Counted from the first letter of the stretch, positions 34,805 to 48,225 are shown. The stretch is 64,000 nt of DNA from Halichondria panicea (GCF_963675165.1 NC_087377.1:13636198-13700197), one strand, 5' to 3'. The notes: generated by a model not told the origin, from the sequence alone. Program-made: numbers and translations.

Positions 34805-37800
34805 ATGCAAGTACAGGCAGTTATTATCAGCATCCAGCTGTTTAGTCTTGCTGCAGGTAAGTTACACATAGATCATCATCTATACATGTGTTCACTGGAA
34901 CACACAATTTGTTTCAGCCACACTGATATCCACTCCCACTGTGGCCTGTCCTGATGACACTGTCACTTTCACCTGCACTATGCCTGATAGTCTCATACGA
35001 TGGGACGTCACTCCACCACAACAAGCTACATTCAGCATAACTTTAAGAACCAACGACAACATTAACACTGATGAAACACGAGGTACTCCAGCATTCCGTG
35101 GTGTTCTCACTGACTCCAGTGGAGGAATGGTTACTGCCACTCTTACCTCACTGTCTGAGGCCTCCACTGTGGAGGATACTATGGTGGAGTGTGTGGGAGG
35201 GAGCTCACGAGAGGGTCCTCTCACTATCACTGTGGCTGGTGAGTTCTTTGTTCGGAACAAAACATTGTGGAACAAGTAATTAATGCACCCACAGATCCAC
35301 CCTCCCCTCCCCTCAACCCAATAGTATCCTCCATTCTAAACCAACCCAGCTCCTCCATTATTACTCTGGAGTGGGACCCTCCCTCCTCTACTGGTGGTGT
35401 GTCTGTCAGGTATGTCCTCATTATCTCCTCAACATCTCTCTCCGGGTCACCAACCACCGTGGAGACCACCTCCACACAGATCACTGTCTCCTACAACACA
35501 CACTACAATGTGATGGTCAGAGCTGTCAACTGTGTTGGAATGAGTCAAGAAAGTCAAATAGTTGATCTTAGTAAGCTATTTCAAGGTCGTGCGTACAGAT
35601 ATAGTCATGTAGTCCTTCTCTTTACTAAAGTTGTATGCCCCACACCGTCTACTGCTGTTGGTGTGATCATCACTAACACACCTCCTGTCACTATTGGTGG
35701 ATCCATGCTCACCTTCACTTGTAGCGGAGACAATGAAGTGAGAACCTCAACCTGCGGCAGTAATGGGTGGTCTCCTGACCCTGGGTTCTTTGACTGTGGC
35801 ATCCCAGTTACAGGTATCATACATGGGCAATTAACTCTCTAAAGGAATGTTGATCTCATGTATTAGATCCCCCAATCGCCTGTAGCCCTCCAGTTGCACC
35901 ATCTAGAGGTAGTGTGAACATCAGTGGTGGGACACCACCCTTCTCACTGGGTTCAATGGTAATCTATGGCTGTGACAATGGACTGTTCCCCCTTGATGTG
36001 AGAACCAGTACATGCACTGATGTGGAGGGTAGGGGAGAGTGGGTGGAGAATCCTGGGAGCTTTGTGTGCAGGGAGAGGCCAGGTATATAGTCTACATCAA
36101 TTTTCTGTTCATTTTTTCGCTGTGTCTATAAGTGAACGTACTGCACTGTACCTGTCATACCACCGGTGCTATATAGTATATCCTATGTACGTTGCATTTC
36201 ACCACAGTCAACTGTTCTTTACCCTCGGAGCCATCCAACGGAACTATAGTGGACTATGAGATGTTGAATGAGACAGTGTTGGAGGGAACAGTGCTGACTT
36301 ACCAGTGTGACAATGGACTCCCATTGACTGGACCCAACACCATCACTTGCACTAATGCTGGAGTCTGGAGCACTGAGCCTGAGGCAATCATGTGTGTGTT
36401 ACCAACTGAAGGTGAGAGTAATGAACCTGAGGCACATAGCAACCACGGGGTTATGGTAATCCCTTGCGGTCTGTTTGTCTGTGTTATTTTAAGTCTGCTT
36501 ACCTGTGTAAATTATTTTAAGATTAAATTTTTTCCTAATAATTATATAGTAACTTGTAACAACAATTTTTAACAATGGTTTGCTTAGTCACAATCAGTAA
36601 CCACGATTATTTTTTGATAATAATATTACATTGTATAGATCTACTATTAATAGCTAGTACATTGTATACCGGTATACAATGTCACATGCTCCAAGGTTTG
36701 CAGCAACATTGAAGTTACCAACAAGTCAGTTAACCGATTTTGTCTGGAAAAGCATTTTCGTTCGAAGTAACATTTTTCTGGAGACGCAAGCAAGCTAGTG
36801 TCCTATGCTAGCTAATCAACCACATGTCACCCGCTTGGGAAAATCTGAAATAAATCCTGCACTGGTGGTTTGTAACATTTCGGACTTGTTTGCTGTCTCT
36901 GCTGTGATCCTAGTCCCATGCTAGCCTCCTTCACTGGCCTCCCCTGAAGAGAAGGCCTGCTACTGACTGCTTGCATGCGCACGCGCAAAATTAGTGGACA
37001 TTTTTTCCCGTACAAATTCCTATAATTATATTAAATACTGAATTTATCAGAGAAACTATCTTGACAAAGAATACACTAATTGTTAAAGTCATACACAGAG
37101 CTATATATAGCTAGCTAGCTAGAGACAGAGCTGTAGGTTTGTTGTATAGCTATTTTCTTTTAGTCTCGAATACCCCTCAACCTAAAAGCTTTTAGGTTGA
37201 GGCGGGTATTCGAGACTAATTTTCTTTCTGATAGAGTCAGTAGCAGTAGTATAATTATAATTTTTAGTAGACTTTTCACCAGAAGCATTATAGATGGGCG
37301 TGGCCTGTCCATATATAGCAGCTTTCACTCTGTTCAGACGATTGTCATCCGCACACTGTTGCAGGCTGTGAGTCTTTTGTTAACATAGCAGGCTATGGGT
37401 AGCTATCAGAATGCTATCAGATGGGCTAGAAATTAACCTTCTATCGAACTTTCTATCTACTCCACTTCCGTTCTTTGTGACGTCATTGTTTTACTGAGCA
37501 TACACGTTGTTGCATGGTTAACGCATGCGCAAGCAGTCGATATCAGGCCCACTCTTCAAGAAAGTGTGGCCTTGGATCGAGGCTAGTCCCATACATGCAT
37601 GCAGTGCATGTCTGACTATGCACCATCATCTACCATAATTGTGTCCAATAACCGTTTTCAAACGTAAGCCTTATTGTCTTCTGCATGACTGTAATTTATT
37701 GCCCTATACTTGCATGCTGCCATGTTCATACATACACACCGGAAATTTTGGTAGGTGTTTTTAGATGGCCAAATTTAAAACCGTCAAATTAAAAGTTTTC

Positions 37801-38843
37801 CGGTGGACCCAACGCATTGCAGCAGTAGCCACACGCCTAAGATGCCAAATGCATATAGGTGCCAACTTTCCCGCATTTAACACTCTTATCCCGAAAAGAA
37901 ACTTCTATTCACCTAGATATTCCAAATTTTCAAGGTTACTGCTTCTATAATTAGCTGTGTTACTATCCAATAAAACTTATCAAGCCTGGAAAAGTAAAAA
38001 AAAACTACTGCTTGAATCTTTTAACAATAAACAGAAACAGCTTTACACAAGAGAACTTATAGCTTAAGCATCCAATAAGTGGGCGTGAAGAGAGCTGAGC
38101 AGTACGTGATGCTGCTGGGACGGCATCCCCACAACAATTCATGAGATTGTAGGAAAACATGGAAGAATTATAGATATGAATTGTTGCACTGCACTGAAAA
38201 TCAGAGGAATTATTGTGAATTTCTCCTTGGGCCAGTCGCTCAGGGGGGGCTATATAACACCCTTATACGTTTTGAAACTTGGCTGCATTAGGAAGTTGGC
38301 ACCTATTATATGCAAATGGCTCATCCGCCAAATATTCTAGTTAGCTATAATTATAGTATTACTAGATTAATGTTTTGTGAGCAAGGATCAATTTCAAATA
38401 TAAAAAATTAAAACCTAAATTAGTACTGGTGATTACACACAGAACGCAGATTGCAAGAGGTAAATTAATTTTTCTGCTGATTTGGTTCACCACAAAATAT
38501 TCTAGTAACAATACAACCCCGTGTACTGATACTCTGGGTGTGATATACAACTGCCTCAGCCTGCTTCTATCCCAATATTTATTGCTAATCCTTCACAGCT
38601 GCCACCCTATCAACTGGTGTAACTATTGCCATCAGTGTTACTACTACTTTCGTTGCCATTACTATCCTTGGATTTCTCGCTGGACTCCTAGTGATGTATT
38701 CGTTTACGCGTAAGAAGGCAAGAAAAACAGCATTATCTGTTGTAGAACCCACTAAACCAGTTGGTCCTGTTTATGAGGAGGTGTCACCCAAAGAGGAGAT
38801 TGAACTGAACACTAACCAGGCGTATGGACCATTAGGACTGTGA
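34805..38843 (+). CDS. Receptor copy 4: Ig-FN3-Sushi x3-TM, intact frame
   Basis: Seven exons (34805-34856, 34918-35238, 35295-35570, 35631-35813, 35867-36082, 36208-36411, 38599-38843) give 498 codons with every junction in phase 1. Residues 1-17 are a signal peptide and 18-124 an Ig-like domain (Cys in ACPDDTVTFTC and MVECVGG). Residues 125-216 are FN3 (LEWDPPSSTGG), three Sushi/CCP domains run 217-417, and a TM helix in the last exon (ISVTTTFVAITILGFLAGLL) is followed by RKK. The tail has Tyr 476 in VYEEV and Tyr 493 in QAYGPLGL. Sushi and Ig domains bind ligands and the tyrosines suggest phosphorylation-dependent signalling; both are inference. The last intron is 2.2 kb, far longer than the others, and reading through the 36411 donor gives a different hydrophobic end (36412-36572). 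The final exon may therefore originally belong to a deleted neighbour. Confidence 0.78.
36573..38598. other. Spacer or long intron with a 58-bp palindrome
   Basis: At 37161-37218, TAGTCTCGAATACCCCTCAA with CCTAAAAGC is followed directly by its reverse complement (one mismatch), a near-perfect spacerless hairpin. From about 38400 to 38510 the sequence matches the upstream flank of receptor copy 6 (48900-49060: CCTAAATTAGTACTGGT, ATTCTAGTA). No exon is recognised. Confidence 0.6.
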
Positions 38844-39177
38844 ATTAAACTTCATGCTACTGACTTTTGTACTAACTATCATCATGCATACATAATGTTT
38901 TCTAGCCAGCAGTATAGCATATGTTTCACCTGCTGTACATTGCTAACCATTAATTTTAACAGTTACTGTAATTATTATAGCAATTACATAATAATGTTTG
39001 TTAATAAAAATGTATAATAAATATGCACAACATTGAGGGAAGCTACAGCTACTGTTCTGTCAAACTGTCCAGATACCTGCAGTTAATAATAAAGGAAGTG
39101 CATTACATCTGCCATATGAAGTTAGGAAAGTAAGTGTAAAATATTGGTTTGTTATAAGAGAGATTTCATGCACGTCA

Positions 39178-40790
39178 AAGTCACCACAAACAAAATAATG
39201 TGCACCCCCTCAGATTTCAACGAAACTTGGCATAAATTATATCAAGAGTAGCTATATGATTATTATAGAGAGAATCGAACGTAGGCATACTGTGTATCAG
39301 ATGTATGCGGAGAGTAATGTGACTTCCTGTATCTGTCACAAGCTTGGAATTTGCACACTGACCAATCCAAGAGTGGGTGATGTAATCTATCAACCCATCC
39401 AAGTGTGGGTGATGTAATCTACTTTCTTGATAGATTACATCACCCACACTTGGATTGGTCAGTGTACAAATTCCAAGCTTGTGAGACAGATACAGGAAGT
39501 CACGTTACTCTCCGCATACATCTGATGCACAGTATGCCTACGTTTGATACTCTCTTCTCTATCATATACTCTTGATTATATGTACATACCTTTCCATAAT
39601 ATAATTATTAGTCACATGAATCAGCCACACCCCTCAGAGAGGAACGTCAGAGTACTCTCTACGTAATATCATGACAATGGAATGTATTAGTACAAGCTGA
39701 CAAAACCATAAAACCATGATTATTATAACAGTGCCACATCCGCTATCTCTATTTAGCCACAATATTTGCTTGCTGCTCAACTGCAGGTAAAGTTTCATTA
39801 TTTGCTGCCTCCTATTCAAGTCACCTGATACTTGTGAGCAATCTCATTGGTCAGACAGTCTCGTTTAGGAAGAGCGACTGATTTATGAGACACACGCTGC
39901 CAATTTTATTCCCATACTTAGTTCATAGAACACATTAACTTCTGCCATGATTCGGATAAAAACTGATTAATTCACCGTACTCCTTATGATATAGTCTTTC
40001 AGATGACACGTTTAAAGGGGGTGGGCACTCAAAAGGCTAAAGGCGTCAAAGCTCATTGTTGTAACCTTTAATTACTCCAAAATGGCGTCTATAGTTACTA
40101 TTTTCCGCCTTTTACAACTTAATTTCGTGATGGGATCAGAAGATATAGACATTGCAATATAAAAGTGAACTGCAGTTATTGACATGACTGTGGGTCATTC
40201 CATAAGAATTGCCTATAGCTAAAGAGTAACCTTTCAGAATTCTCCGAAGCATCACGTATAGACTAGATAGAGCAAATAATTAACACACATAAGAATTTAT
40301 TTATTGCTTCTGAGATAAGGCTACCTCTTAAAAGAGAAACAACTTATGATCAGAGTGTTTCCAGAGTGTATTCTTGTAGCTTATGTAACAACTAGGGTTT
40401 CACAATGTTGTGTGGCCAGATTATGGGATAACATTTAATAATTTGGTTTGAGAAAGGTATACTGTATAGCGGATAATTTTCGTTGGTGCAATTTCATACA
40501 AACTACCCATTTGTATTCGTACAGGTCAGGATGGTGACGTGATGAAAAATTTCTCAGTTTTAATTTTTGTAGCCACTGATACGAAAATTTCCACCATACA
40601 AAAATAACCCACTATAAGGTAATTGGCAGAAATTATGCTCTATAGCATATAGGTGGCCGGGTCACCAACATTTTGGTGAATTTTGAAGCACTCGTAAATA
40701 ATTATGATACATGGGGCTAAAATTGGGTGTGGTTATTAGTATGTATGTTTCACTGAAATCTGAGGGGGTGCTCATTTTTTGTGGTGACTA
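39178..40790. repeat. Inverted-repeat element with a nested long hairpin
   Basis: GTCACCACAAA...CACCCCCTCAGATTTCA at the left returns inverted at about 40750-40790. Inside it, 39241-39578 is a second long inverted repeat with arms of roughly 150 bp (for example ATTACATCACCCACACTTGG versus its complement) meeting near 39410. No gene is present. Confidence 0.7.
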
Positions 40791-41079
40791 AATTGAGGAA
40801 TGTCCCATAAACGAAGTAAGTACTTTAAGTGATACCAATTCACACAATGTACGTGCCGGGTATACAGTGGAAGTTTAGCCTAAGCTGAGTGGGTTTGGCT
40901 GTGAGTTAACTTAAGGGTCATACTGAATGACACAATAAACATACGTGGGTACAGTAACAATCGTCCTGTATAAGGAAAGTTGGACTTGAGCCTATGTCAT
41001 GCCATACAGTGCTATCATGATATTACACAAAGACTCACATTGGATTATGTTGTTCTATTCTCCCTCTGAGGATCATTCT

Positions 41080-42800
41080 CCCCAGCAGCTGACAGAGTGA
41101 GGTGAGACAGTCCACTCCAGCAGACTGCACCAGGCATTGTCACTGCTCTGTGGTGGATGGGGGTATATGGTATAGATCTACATTATCAATAATTTATTGG
41201 AAAAAAGGACACAAAGTGTTTTGGAACAAACCTATGATATTGAAAGTAATGGCTCCTACACAGTCCTAATAATAACTTACCAGTCCATAGAAGATACATG
41301 CTCTAGGTGTCTCTTGAACACTCTCTCACCTAGTAGCTTGGCAAACACTGGAAACTGTGGACAGAGAAAGAGAGAGAGCAACATTGAACACATATGCATT
41401 CAAAAAGAAGTGAGAGAGAACATTTCAAGGGAACTGGAGGAGGGAAAAGGATTTAGTTAATTATACGTCTGCCTCAATTTACATCGTACTCAACACTTGG
41501 ACACTTGGATCCTTGTGTATCACTATAGTGACCACCACATTTATACCACATGCACATCTACAAAAGTACCATTATCACACACATTATTGTACATGATCAG
41601 TACACCTAATCTACAACATCAATACCTTTATCCCATACCCCACTACACCCTCAATCACATAGCACATCCACACACATCACACACTCTCACTCAGCAGAGC
41701 CTTGCAGTTCTCTTCTCACTCTTGCAGCTACCAATTAATAGCTAGCGTTCTAGTGCAGAGCTAACTACTAAGTGGAGTAGCAACACTACATGGACAAGTT
41801 TTGCTACGCACTCTTCTGAAAAGGCTGCAATGGCATTCCAAGTAAGCAAAAGTAGGCATAACTAGAGAACAAAACATTATGTTGCAAATCCACGAATTAA
41901 AATCCAAGAAAACGTTACTAGAAGCCTATAGAAACTTTTACTTACAATTCATTGATCATTGAGCAGCTGTAGCAGTCTACACACACAGACAAACAAACAG
42001 ACACACAAACACACTACTGTATACCTCGCTTGCCATGTGCATCGAGGCATAATAATTATTATAATCTGCCTCAATTTACATCACACAACACATTCACAAC
42101 CCTTGGATCCACTAGTGACCAGTGACCACCACATTTATACCACATGCACATGTACAAAGTACCTTATCAAACACATCTTTGTACAAAATCAATACACCTA
42201 ATCTGTATGCTGCTCTCACCAGCGTCACCAAGGCCTATGGTGAGACCTCTAAACAAAAGGAAAATCTCTCTATCATATCCGTAAATATCAATAATTGTAA
42301 GCAGTACAAAAGGTTTGTAAATGGTAAGCATCAGTCAACCAATAAACACATTCTGTACTAGGGTGGGTAGATTTGGTAAAGACTTCAGAATGGATAAGCA
42401 ACAATCACACTGAGCCAAAAACAGACGGTAAAGACCCACTACACTAAAAACATTAAGTGAGACAACATTTAGTAAGACAACAGGTTGAACTGCATGCATG
42501 TGTGTGTGTGTGTGGGTAGTAGTATCAATAAATGCAACAAAGGAAGATTCATGTATGCAGATGAACTACTGTGGTTGCTTAATTAATTAAGTAAATGTTG
42601 TTAGAATGAATAGCTTGCATGGCTTGTATTACAGTCCCACTTACTCATTACCACTGGATCTACCGCATGCCATATCTAATGTACTGACTGCATATACTCA
42701 CCAGCCTCAGGAGTTCCTTTGCCAGTTGCTCCTCGTGATGGTCTCCCAGCTCACTCCAGGTTGGTCGTCCAGAGCAACTCTTCATCATCCCACTGGCACA
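41080..42800 (-). pseudogene. HEAT-like gene fragments, block C
   Basis: Minus-strand pieces that look like former exons: SLLEWTVS (about 41100-41130), FAKLLGERVFKRHLEHVSSM (41282-41360) and GRPTWSELGDHHEEQLAKEL (about 42690-42790). Related pieces recur in blocks at 46.1, 54.7 and 59.1 kb. They appear to come from one duplicated gene, possibly a HEAT/ARM-repeat protein; the identity is uncertain. Confidence 0.45.
41740..42052 (+). repeat. Dispersed repeat family, copy 2
   Basis: The same flanks as at 26516 (GAAAAGGCTGCAATGGCATT ... TACTGTATACCTCGCTTG ... CGAGGCATAATA), but the CA region is short and interrupted (41977-42012). Confidence 0.8.
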
Positions 42801-42941
42801 AGTATAATTATCATTTCAGTCAAGCAACAGCTGAGACAAAACATACGGTAAAGATCCACTACAATAAACATCAAGCGAGACAAGTGTACTAGAGTGAATT
42901 AGCAAAGATCGGCGACCACGCATAATATAATCGATCATTGC

Positions 42942-43325
42942 CAGTGGTGGATCTAGGATTATTGTCAGGGGGGTTCTAGTGGCAAGGCAGCATTTATCTA
43001 AAAAAAGGTTGTCGTTTCTATGGAACAGTGAGCATGCGCATCAAAACATTAGATTTTGCCTAAAACAAAAGGTCAGCACTCCTTAGAGACAGTCAGCATG
43101 TGCTGGAGGTTTAGAGCCTTTTAGTGACTATAGAACTGCACAAACAGAGCTTCGCAGGACTTAGGAGAACTGAAAGTAAGTGATGAGTGAATATGAAAGC
43201 TTGTAATCAAGGAAAAACTTGCTAAGTAGCTGCTTAAGCCTCCCACTCACTTATGTGTGGACAAACCACTGTAAGGTCAGGAGGGTGCTTAAGCACCCTC
43301 GCTCTACCGGCTAGATCCGCCCCTG
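42942..43325. mobile_element. hAT-like MITE (CAG...GGATCTAG ends)
   Basis: The left end CAGTGGTGGATCTAG and right end CTAGATCCGCCCCTG are inverted repeats with two mismatches. The interior is 350 bp without a gene. No clean flanking duplication is visible. Confidence 0.55.
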
Positions 43326-43459
43326 ACTGCTACGAGCGTTGTTAAGGACAACTACACACTCTTTTGCCTATCAAAATGTAGCTCTTTCTTATAGCTCTAT
43401 TTATGCTGTAAGTTTGATCAGCTGACTAATTGTCATCATGTTATAAGCGATAGTGACTA

Positions 43460-43826
<367 letters not shown>

Positions 43827-44515
43827 AGTACCAGAGATCAATCAGATACAATTATACATACAGACAAAGGGAATGAGTGTCGTGTTTCTTATACCGGGAA
43901 TTAAGCATTTTAGGAAGTTACCGTCTAAAAGAGATGAGTGAGACATGTAAACCATTGGACATTAGTAGAGACTAACACTCACCATCTATTAACGGCAGGC
44001 TATTGTCATGGAAACACTCCAACAGTACTCTCACCAGTCGTCCCACGTATATAGTCTCAGACAATCCTTGTTCACTTATGTGTGTCTGTTGTGTGTGTGT
44101 GTGGGGGGGGGGATTGCTAAGCTGTATAATGTGTAGACATGCATGCATGCATGTGTGCTAATAAAAAAAATCACAACATGAGACCTAAAAAAAATAGGGT
44201 TTAGAGGATGTGCAAGCCACTTGATCTAGAGCACTGCATGCATGGCTCTGGGAGAGTCGATACATGTATTACGTAATTATTGTGAAGATTGTGAGCAGGT
44301 ATATTTCGAGGGTATAACTTTAATTCGCGGAATGACCGGTTTTCGCGGATTTAATTTCCGTGGAATAGCTGCCTTTTGTAGCATTTACGCATACGATTTA
44401 AATTCGTGAGTATATAAATGTTCGCTTAATTAATTAGCGAGAACATTTACACCCTTGAAATATGTTTAGTGTGATATTTTCTATCATTATAAATATTCTG
44501 ACTGTCTATTCGAAA

Positions 44516-44540
44516 ACAGGAAGTGTAATTAAAAGAAGCT
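44516..44540 (+). promoter_or_regulatory. Conserved ETS-like upstream box, copy 5
   Basis: ACAGGAAGTGTAATTAAAAG lies about 115 bp before the start codon. The same block occurs before copies 6 (49246-49270) and 8 (62230-62254). GGAAGTG is a classical ETS-factor core; function is inference. Confidence 0.45.
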
Positions 44541-44630
44541 CTGAATATAAAGGAAGTAAACAAATTAAAGTAGGTTGCCTAGTCAGCAATAATATTGAAA
44601 TGCAACCTTCTAACTATCAATAAATAAGAG

Positions 44631-46070
44631 ATGACACTAATAGAGATAAAGCTCATTAGAGTTCTTCTGATTTGCTTTCTGGCTGGCTTCAGCACTGGTA
44701 TAAGACTAACTATTCAATTATAGATTTCCTTACATTAATTGCTGCATTTGTTGTAAAGCACAATATTCAGTGAGTGTGGAGAGACCATGTCCAATGGAAA
44801 CAGTCACTTTCACCTGCACTGCTCCTGGAGATTCCTTGAGATGGGAACCATCAGATGTGGCTCGCATCGACATCTTCTCCACCTTAGATCTCAATGAACC
44901 ACTAGTGCGATCAGGTTACACTGTGAGACTGATTGCAGTTGATAACAATACACTAACATCTACTCTGTCAAGAACAGCAGAGAATGGGACCACTGTGTCG
45001 TGTTCGGGGTTTGTGGACCCACTGCTTACTCGAACAACAATAGGATCTTCAATGATCCGATTGGTTGGTGAGTTGCAGTTAGTACTTCGTCTATTGTCTG
45101 TTTATATATATATACAATTAGATCTACCAGGACCACCTTCCACCATCAGGCACTCCATTTCAAGCAGCTCTGCCAATGACGTTAGTGTATCTATACAGTA
45201 GAACCCTCCTACTGAGACTGGTGGTAGAGATGACCTCACCTACACAGTGACTGTCTCACCTCTGGCCCAGCTCTCTGCTACTGTCCTCACACCCACCTCT
45301 GTCACTGTGACTGCTCAATACAATGTGGACTACACTGTCAGTGTTGTGGCTACCAACTGTGCTGGGAGCAGTACAACTGTTGAGTACAACTTTAGGATTG
45401 GTGAGTATATATATATTTTACACACTATGTCAACTGATTCTCCTCTCAGGCGTCTGTCCTGTGTTGACTAACCCCATGAATGGAGCCTTTGTACCAGTCT
45501 TCAGCAGATTACCAGGATCCACGGTAACCATCCAGTGTGATGTTGAGTATGTATCTGCTGTTACTAGGGTGACATGTGAGGGTACACTGATGTGGAGTCC
45601 AGACCCTGAGGCTATTGAGTGTACATCACGAACCACACCTACTCCCACAACTCGTGAGTTAAGCTCTTGGCTGTATAGTTATGGATACAATTGTTAATGA
45701 ATTAAATATTCATTACACAGTCCCTCCAATAAACTGCACGACTCTACTATCCCCACCACTTGAACCATCTACAGCTGCACCTTGTAATTGTAATTGTAAT
45801 TGCGCCAGCCTCTCTGATGGTAGTCGATTTGATGCAGCTCTCTCCATCAGCGTGGTTGCCACGGCAATTCTATTCACGATAATAAGATTATTTGTGGGAC
45901 TCTTGATAATGTATTTGCTCATGCATAAGAAGAATGTGTACTCCCCGTCAGCTAAAGAGCAAGCTAACGTAGGACCCACTGCACCAGCTGGTCCTGTTTA
46001 TGAGGAGGTGTCACCCAAAGAGGAGATTGAACTGAACACTAACCATGCGTACGGACCAGTAGGACTATGA
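44631..46070 (+). pseudogene. Receptor copy 5 (Ig-FN3-Sushi-TM), one nonsense codon
   Basis: Exons 44631-44697 (signal peptide, LIRVLLICFLAGFSTG), 44759-45067 (Ig, VERPCPMETVTFTCTAPGDS), 45122-45400 (FN3), 45450-45653 (Sushi 1, CPVLTNPMNGAF) and 45721-46070 (TM/tail) stay in frame for 403 codons. TAG at 45199-45201 stands where copies 6 and 8 have the FN3 Trp (QWDPP/GWDPP), a single G-to-A change. The second Sushi exon has lost its 3' part and been fused to the TM exon (PPINCTTLLS then CNCNCNCASLSDGS), so the domain is destroyed. The tail keeps VYEEV and NHAYGPVGL. If the TAG is an assembly error or is read through, this would be a one-Sushi receptor. Confidence 0.8.
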
Positions 46071-46127
46071 AACTTATGGTAATTTTCGTAAACAATAACG
46101 TTGTTCATTAAAAAGCCACTACACATG

Positions 46128-48065
46128 TTAGGTGAGACAGTCTCACTCCAGCAGACTGCACCAGCGCATTGTCACTGCTCTGAGGGTGGAGTACTTGTAA
46201 TAACTGGAGTATGCAGATCTCATTATCTATTGAAATAGCATACATGTAGGAAACAAGGACAGAGAAACATTGAACACATTCAAAGAAGTTAGATACGTGT
46301 ATAGCCACAGTACAATTTACAAAGAAATTGTTATGTGAAACCTACTTCAAAAGTATCGAATGTTTCTTACAATGTCAGCTTTTGAGGAAACTTAGCTGTC
46401 TAAGAAATTTCAACCCACGCCATCGATAGTACAACATACATCACTAAAGTAACTTCATAGACTTATAGAGAGCATAATTATAGGGTCACCAGAGGACGTC
46501 CGACATGCGTGCACGAACAATTATAAGTGCTAGTGTTTTTTTTGGCCTGGACGTTATCAGCAAGGACATTAATGCACTGAACTTATAATAGTGATTCGTG
46601 CACGCATGTCGATGACACAATGAGTATCCATTTATCTATCACCCATCTCACCAGTTTGAGCAGTGTCTCCAGGAGGTTGATGTGTTGAGGGTAGTGTCTG
46701 TGTTGTAGTGTCTCAGCACAGAGGGGAGGAGGGAGGACACTCGGTCACCACACCCACTCACACCACTCAGCTCTCTAAGTAGGAGAATGAAACTGGAGGG
46801 GGCGTACAAGATTAGAACTGCTAGCTATTATGTATAACTCTACAATTCTACAAAGCTCACTTGAGAATTCTCTTGTGTACACTGGCCCACATTTATCTGC
46901 CACATAATCTACAAAGCACACGGACCCTTATCACAAACACCTTTGTACACATAAGCTAGGATACCTTATCCCATACCCCACCTAAAGCTCCACACATTCA
47001 TGGAAACACTCTATCGTATATATAGCGGGTAATTTACAGGGGTCAAACATTCGTAGTTTGTCAGTTCGTCGGATGAATTTTCATGGCTCTAGGATATTGT
47101 AAGTCTACTTGCACAGACACATCAACATCAAAACAAGATAGATCTGCTAACAAATATTTGTGCTATAGAAATATCATGGATTTGGCTAGCTCGTCCACAA
47201 CTGTGTTCCAATCACAGAAACTCACCATTTTGTGGATGTGCTGCTCTACCAGCTGCACTCCCCTGGTCTGTGTGACCACCCTCCAGGTCTCCTGAGAGTA
47301 GAGCCTCACACCCTCAGCCACATAGTACCTGAGGGGGAGGGAGAAATAGTGAAATACAGTTGGGTAAAATAAACAAATGACCCTCAGAAAAAAGTAAAAC
47401 TTAGGTAAAAATGTCCTATGCAAAGTATAATCCGAGCGAAGCAAGGCTCTAATCAGGTTCATTTTAGTGGTGGTAGTGGACAACGATGGCAAACACGTTC
47501 ATTAGAACTAGTGGCCTATAAATTGATAACGGTTTGACTTTGGATGTGTTAGTGATTGTACTAAAGACCTTTAGCTCAGGTCTACAGCTCAGAAGGCATT
47601 TTCAAGCATTCTTGTCATTATAAGCTATATTACTGGTTGATGATTCGTGACATTTAGATCATTACCACACACAATCCTATTGTGACACACCTCAACATTA
47701 GCACTGCAGTGTATCCATAGTTACAATCTGCAAGGACAACCTCTCTACCATGTATAAAGTGGTAACCTACAGAATAAACATAATAAGCAATAGAGTTGCA
47801 AATGGTAAGCATCAGTCAACCAATATGCACATTCTGTACTAGGGTGGGTAGATTTGGTAAAGATTTCAAAACGAATAAGCACTAATCACTCTGATCCCAC
47901 TCAACAATAAACATTAAGTGAGATAAGAATTAATGGTTGTAGCTTTGATGGAGGGTCATAACCTACTACCAATATTTGATTATTACCGGTTGGCTGGTCG
48001 CAAGTGTCACTGTGGGTAGGTGTGGTTGATTTCCTCTGTGGGGAGGTATGTGGACATACGCAACT
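46128..48065 (-). pseudogene. HEAT-like gene fragments, block B
   Basis: Pieces on the minus strand include one matching the 59.5-kb exon (TLQHRHYPQHINLLETLLKL, about 46650-46760) and a good open exon at about 47226-47330 (YYVAEGVRLYSQETWRVVTQ followed by TRGVQLVEQHIHKM) with splice-like borders. This last phrase resembles HEAT/ARM-repeat proteins I have seen in invertebrates, but I cannot name the gene. It lies directly 3' of receptor copy 5, as block A lies 3' of copy 7. Confidence 0.45.
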
Positions 48066-48074
48066 GAAAGGGAT

Positions 48075-48225
48075 CGAGAAGGAGAAAGGGTGTATATAAT
48101 TATGGTGAAAGATAGTATGTGGGAGAGAGGGGGGTAGAGTGAAGGAGAAAGGGTGTATATATGGTGAAAGATAGTGGGGGAGAGGGGGGTAGAGTGAGGG
48201 AGAAAGGGTGTATATAGTGAGAGAT
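48075..48225. repeat. Purine-rich minisatellite (about 55-bp units)
   Basis: GGAGAAAGGGTGTATAT..GGTGAAAGATAGT..GGGGGAGAGGGGGGTAGAGTGA is repeated about three times. Confidence 0.7.

Noticed and set aside
44300..44465. Second copy of the CGAAATT/TTCGCGG MITE seen at 17667
   Set aside because: It shares words (TTCGCGGATTTAATTTCC) and some inverted symmetry, but I could not define matching ends, so it is not called as a feature.
45430..45648. Minus-strand frames antisense to Sushi exons (also 50113-50577 and 62940-63314)
   Set aside because: They are shadows of spliced plus-strand domains with conserved cysteines.
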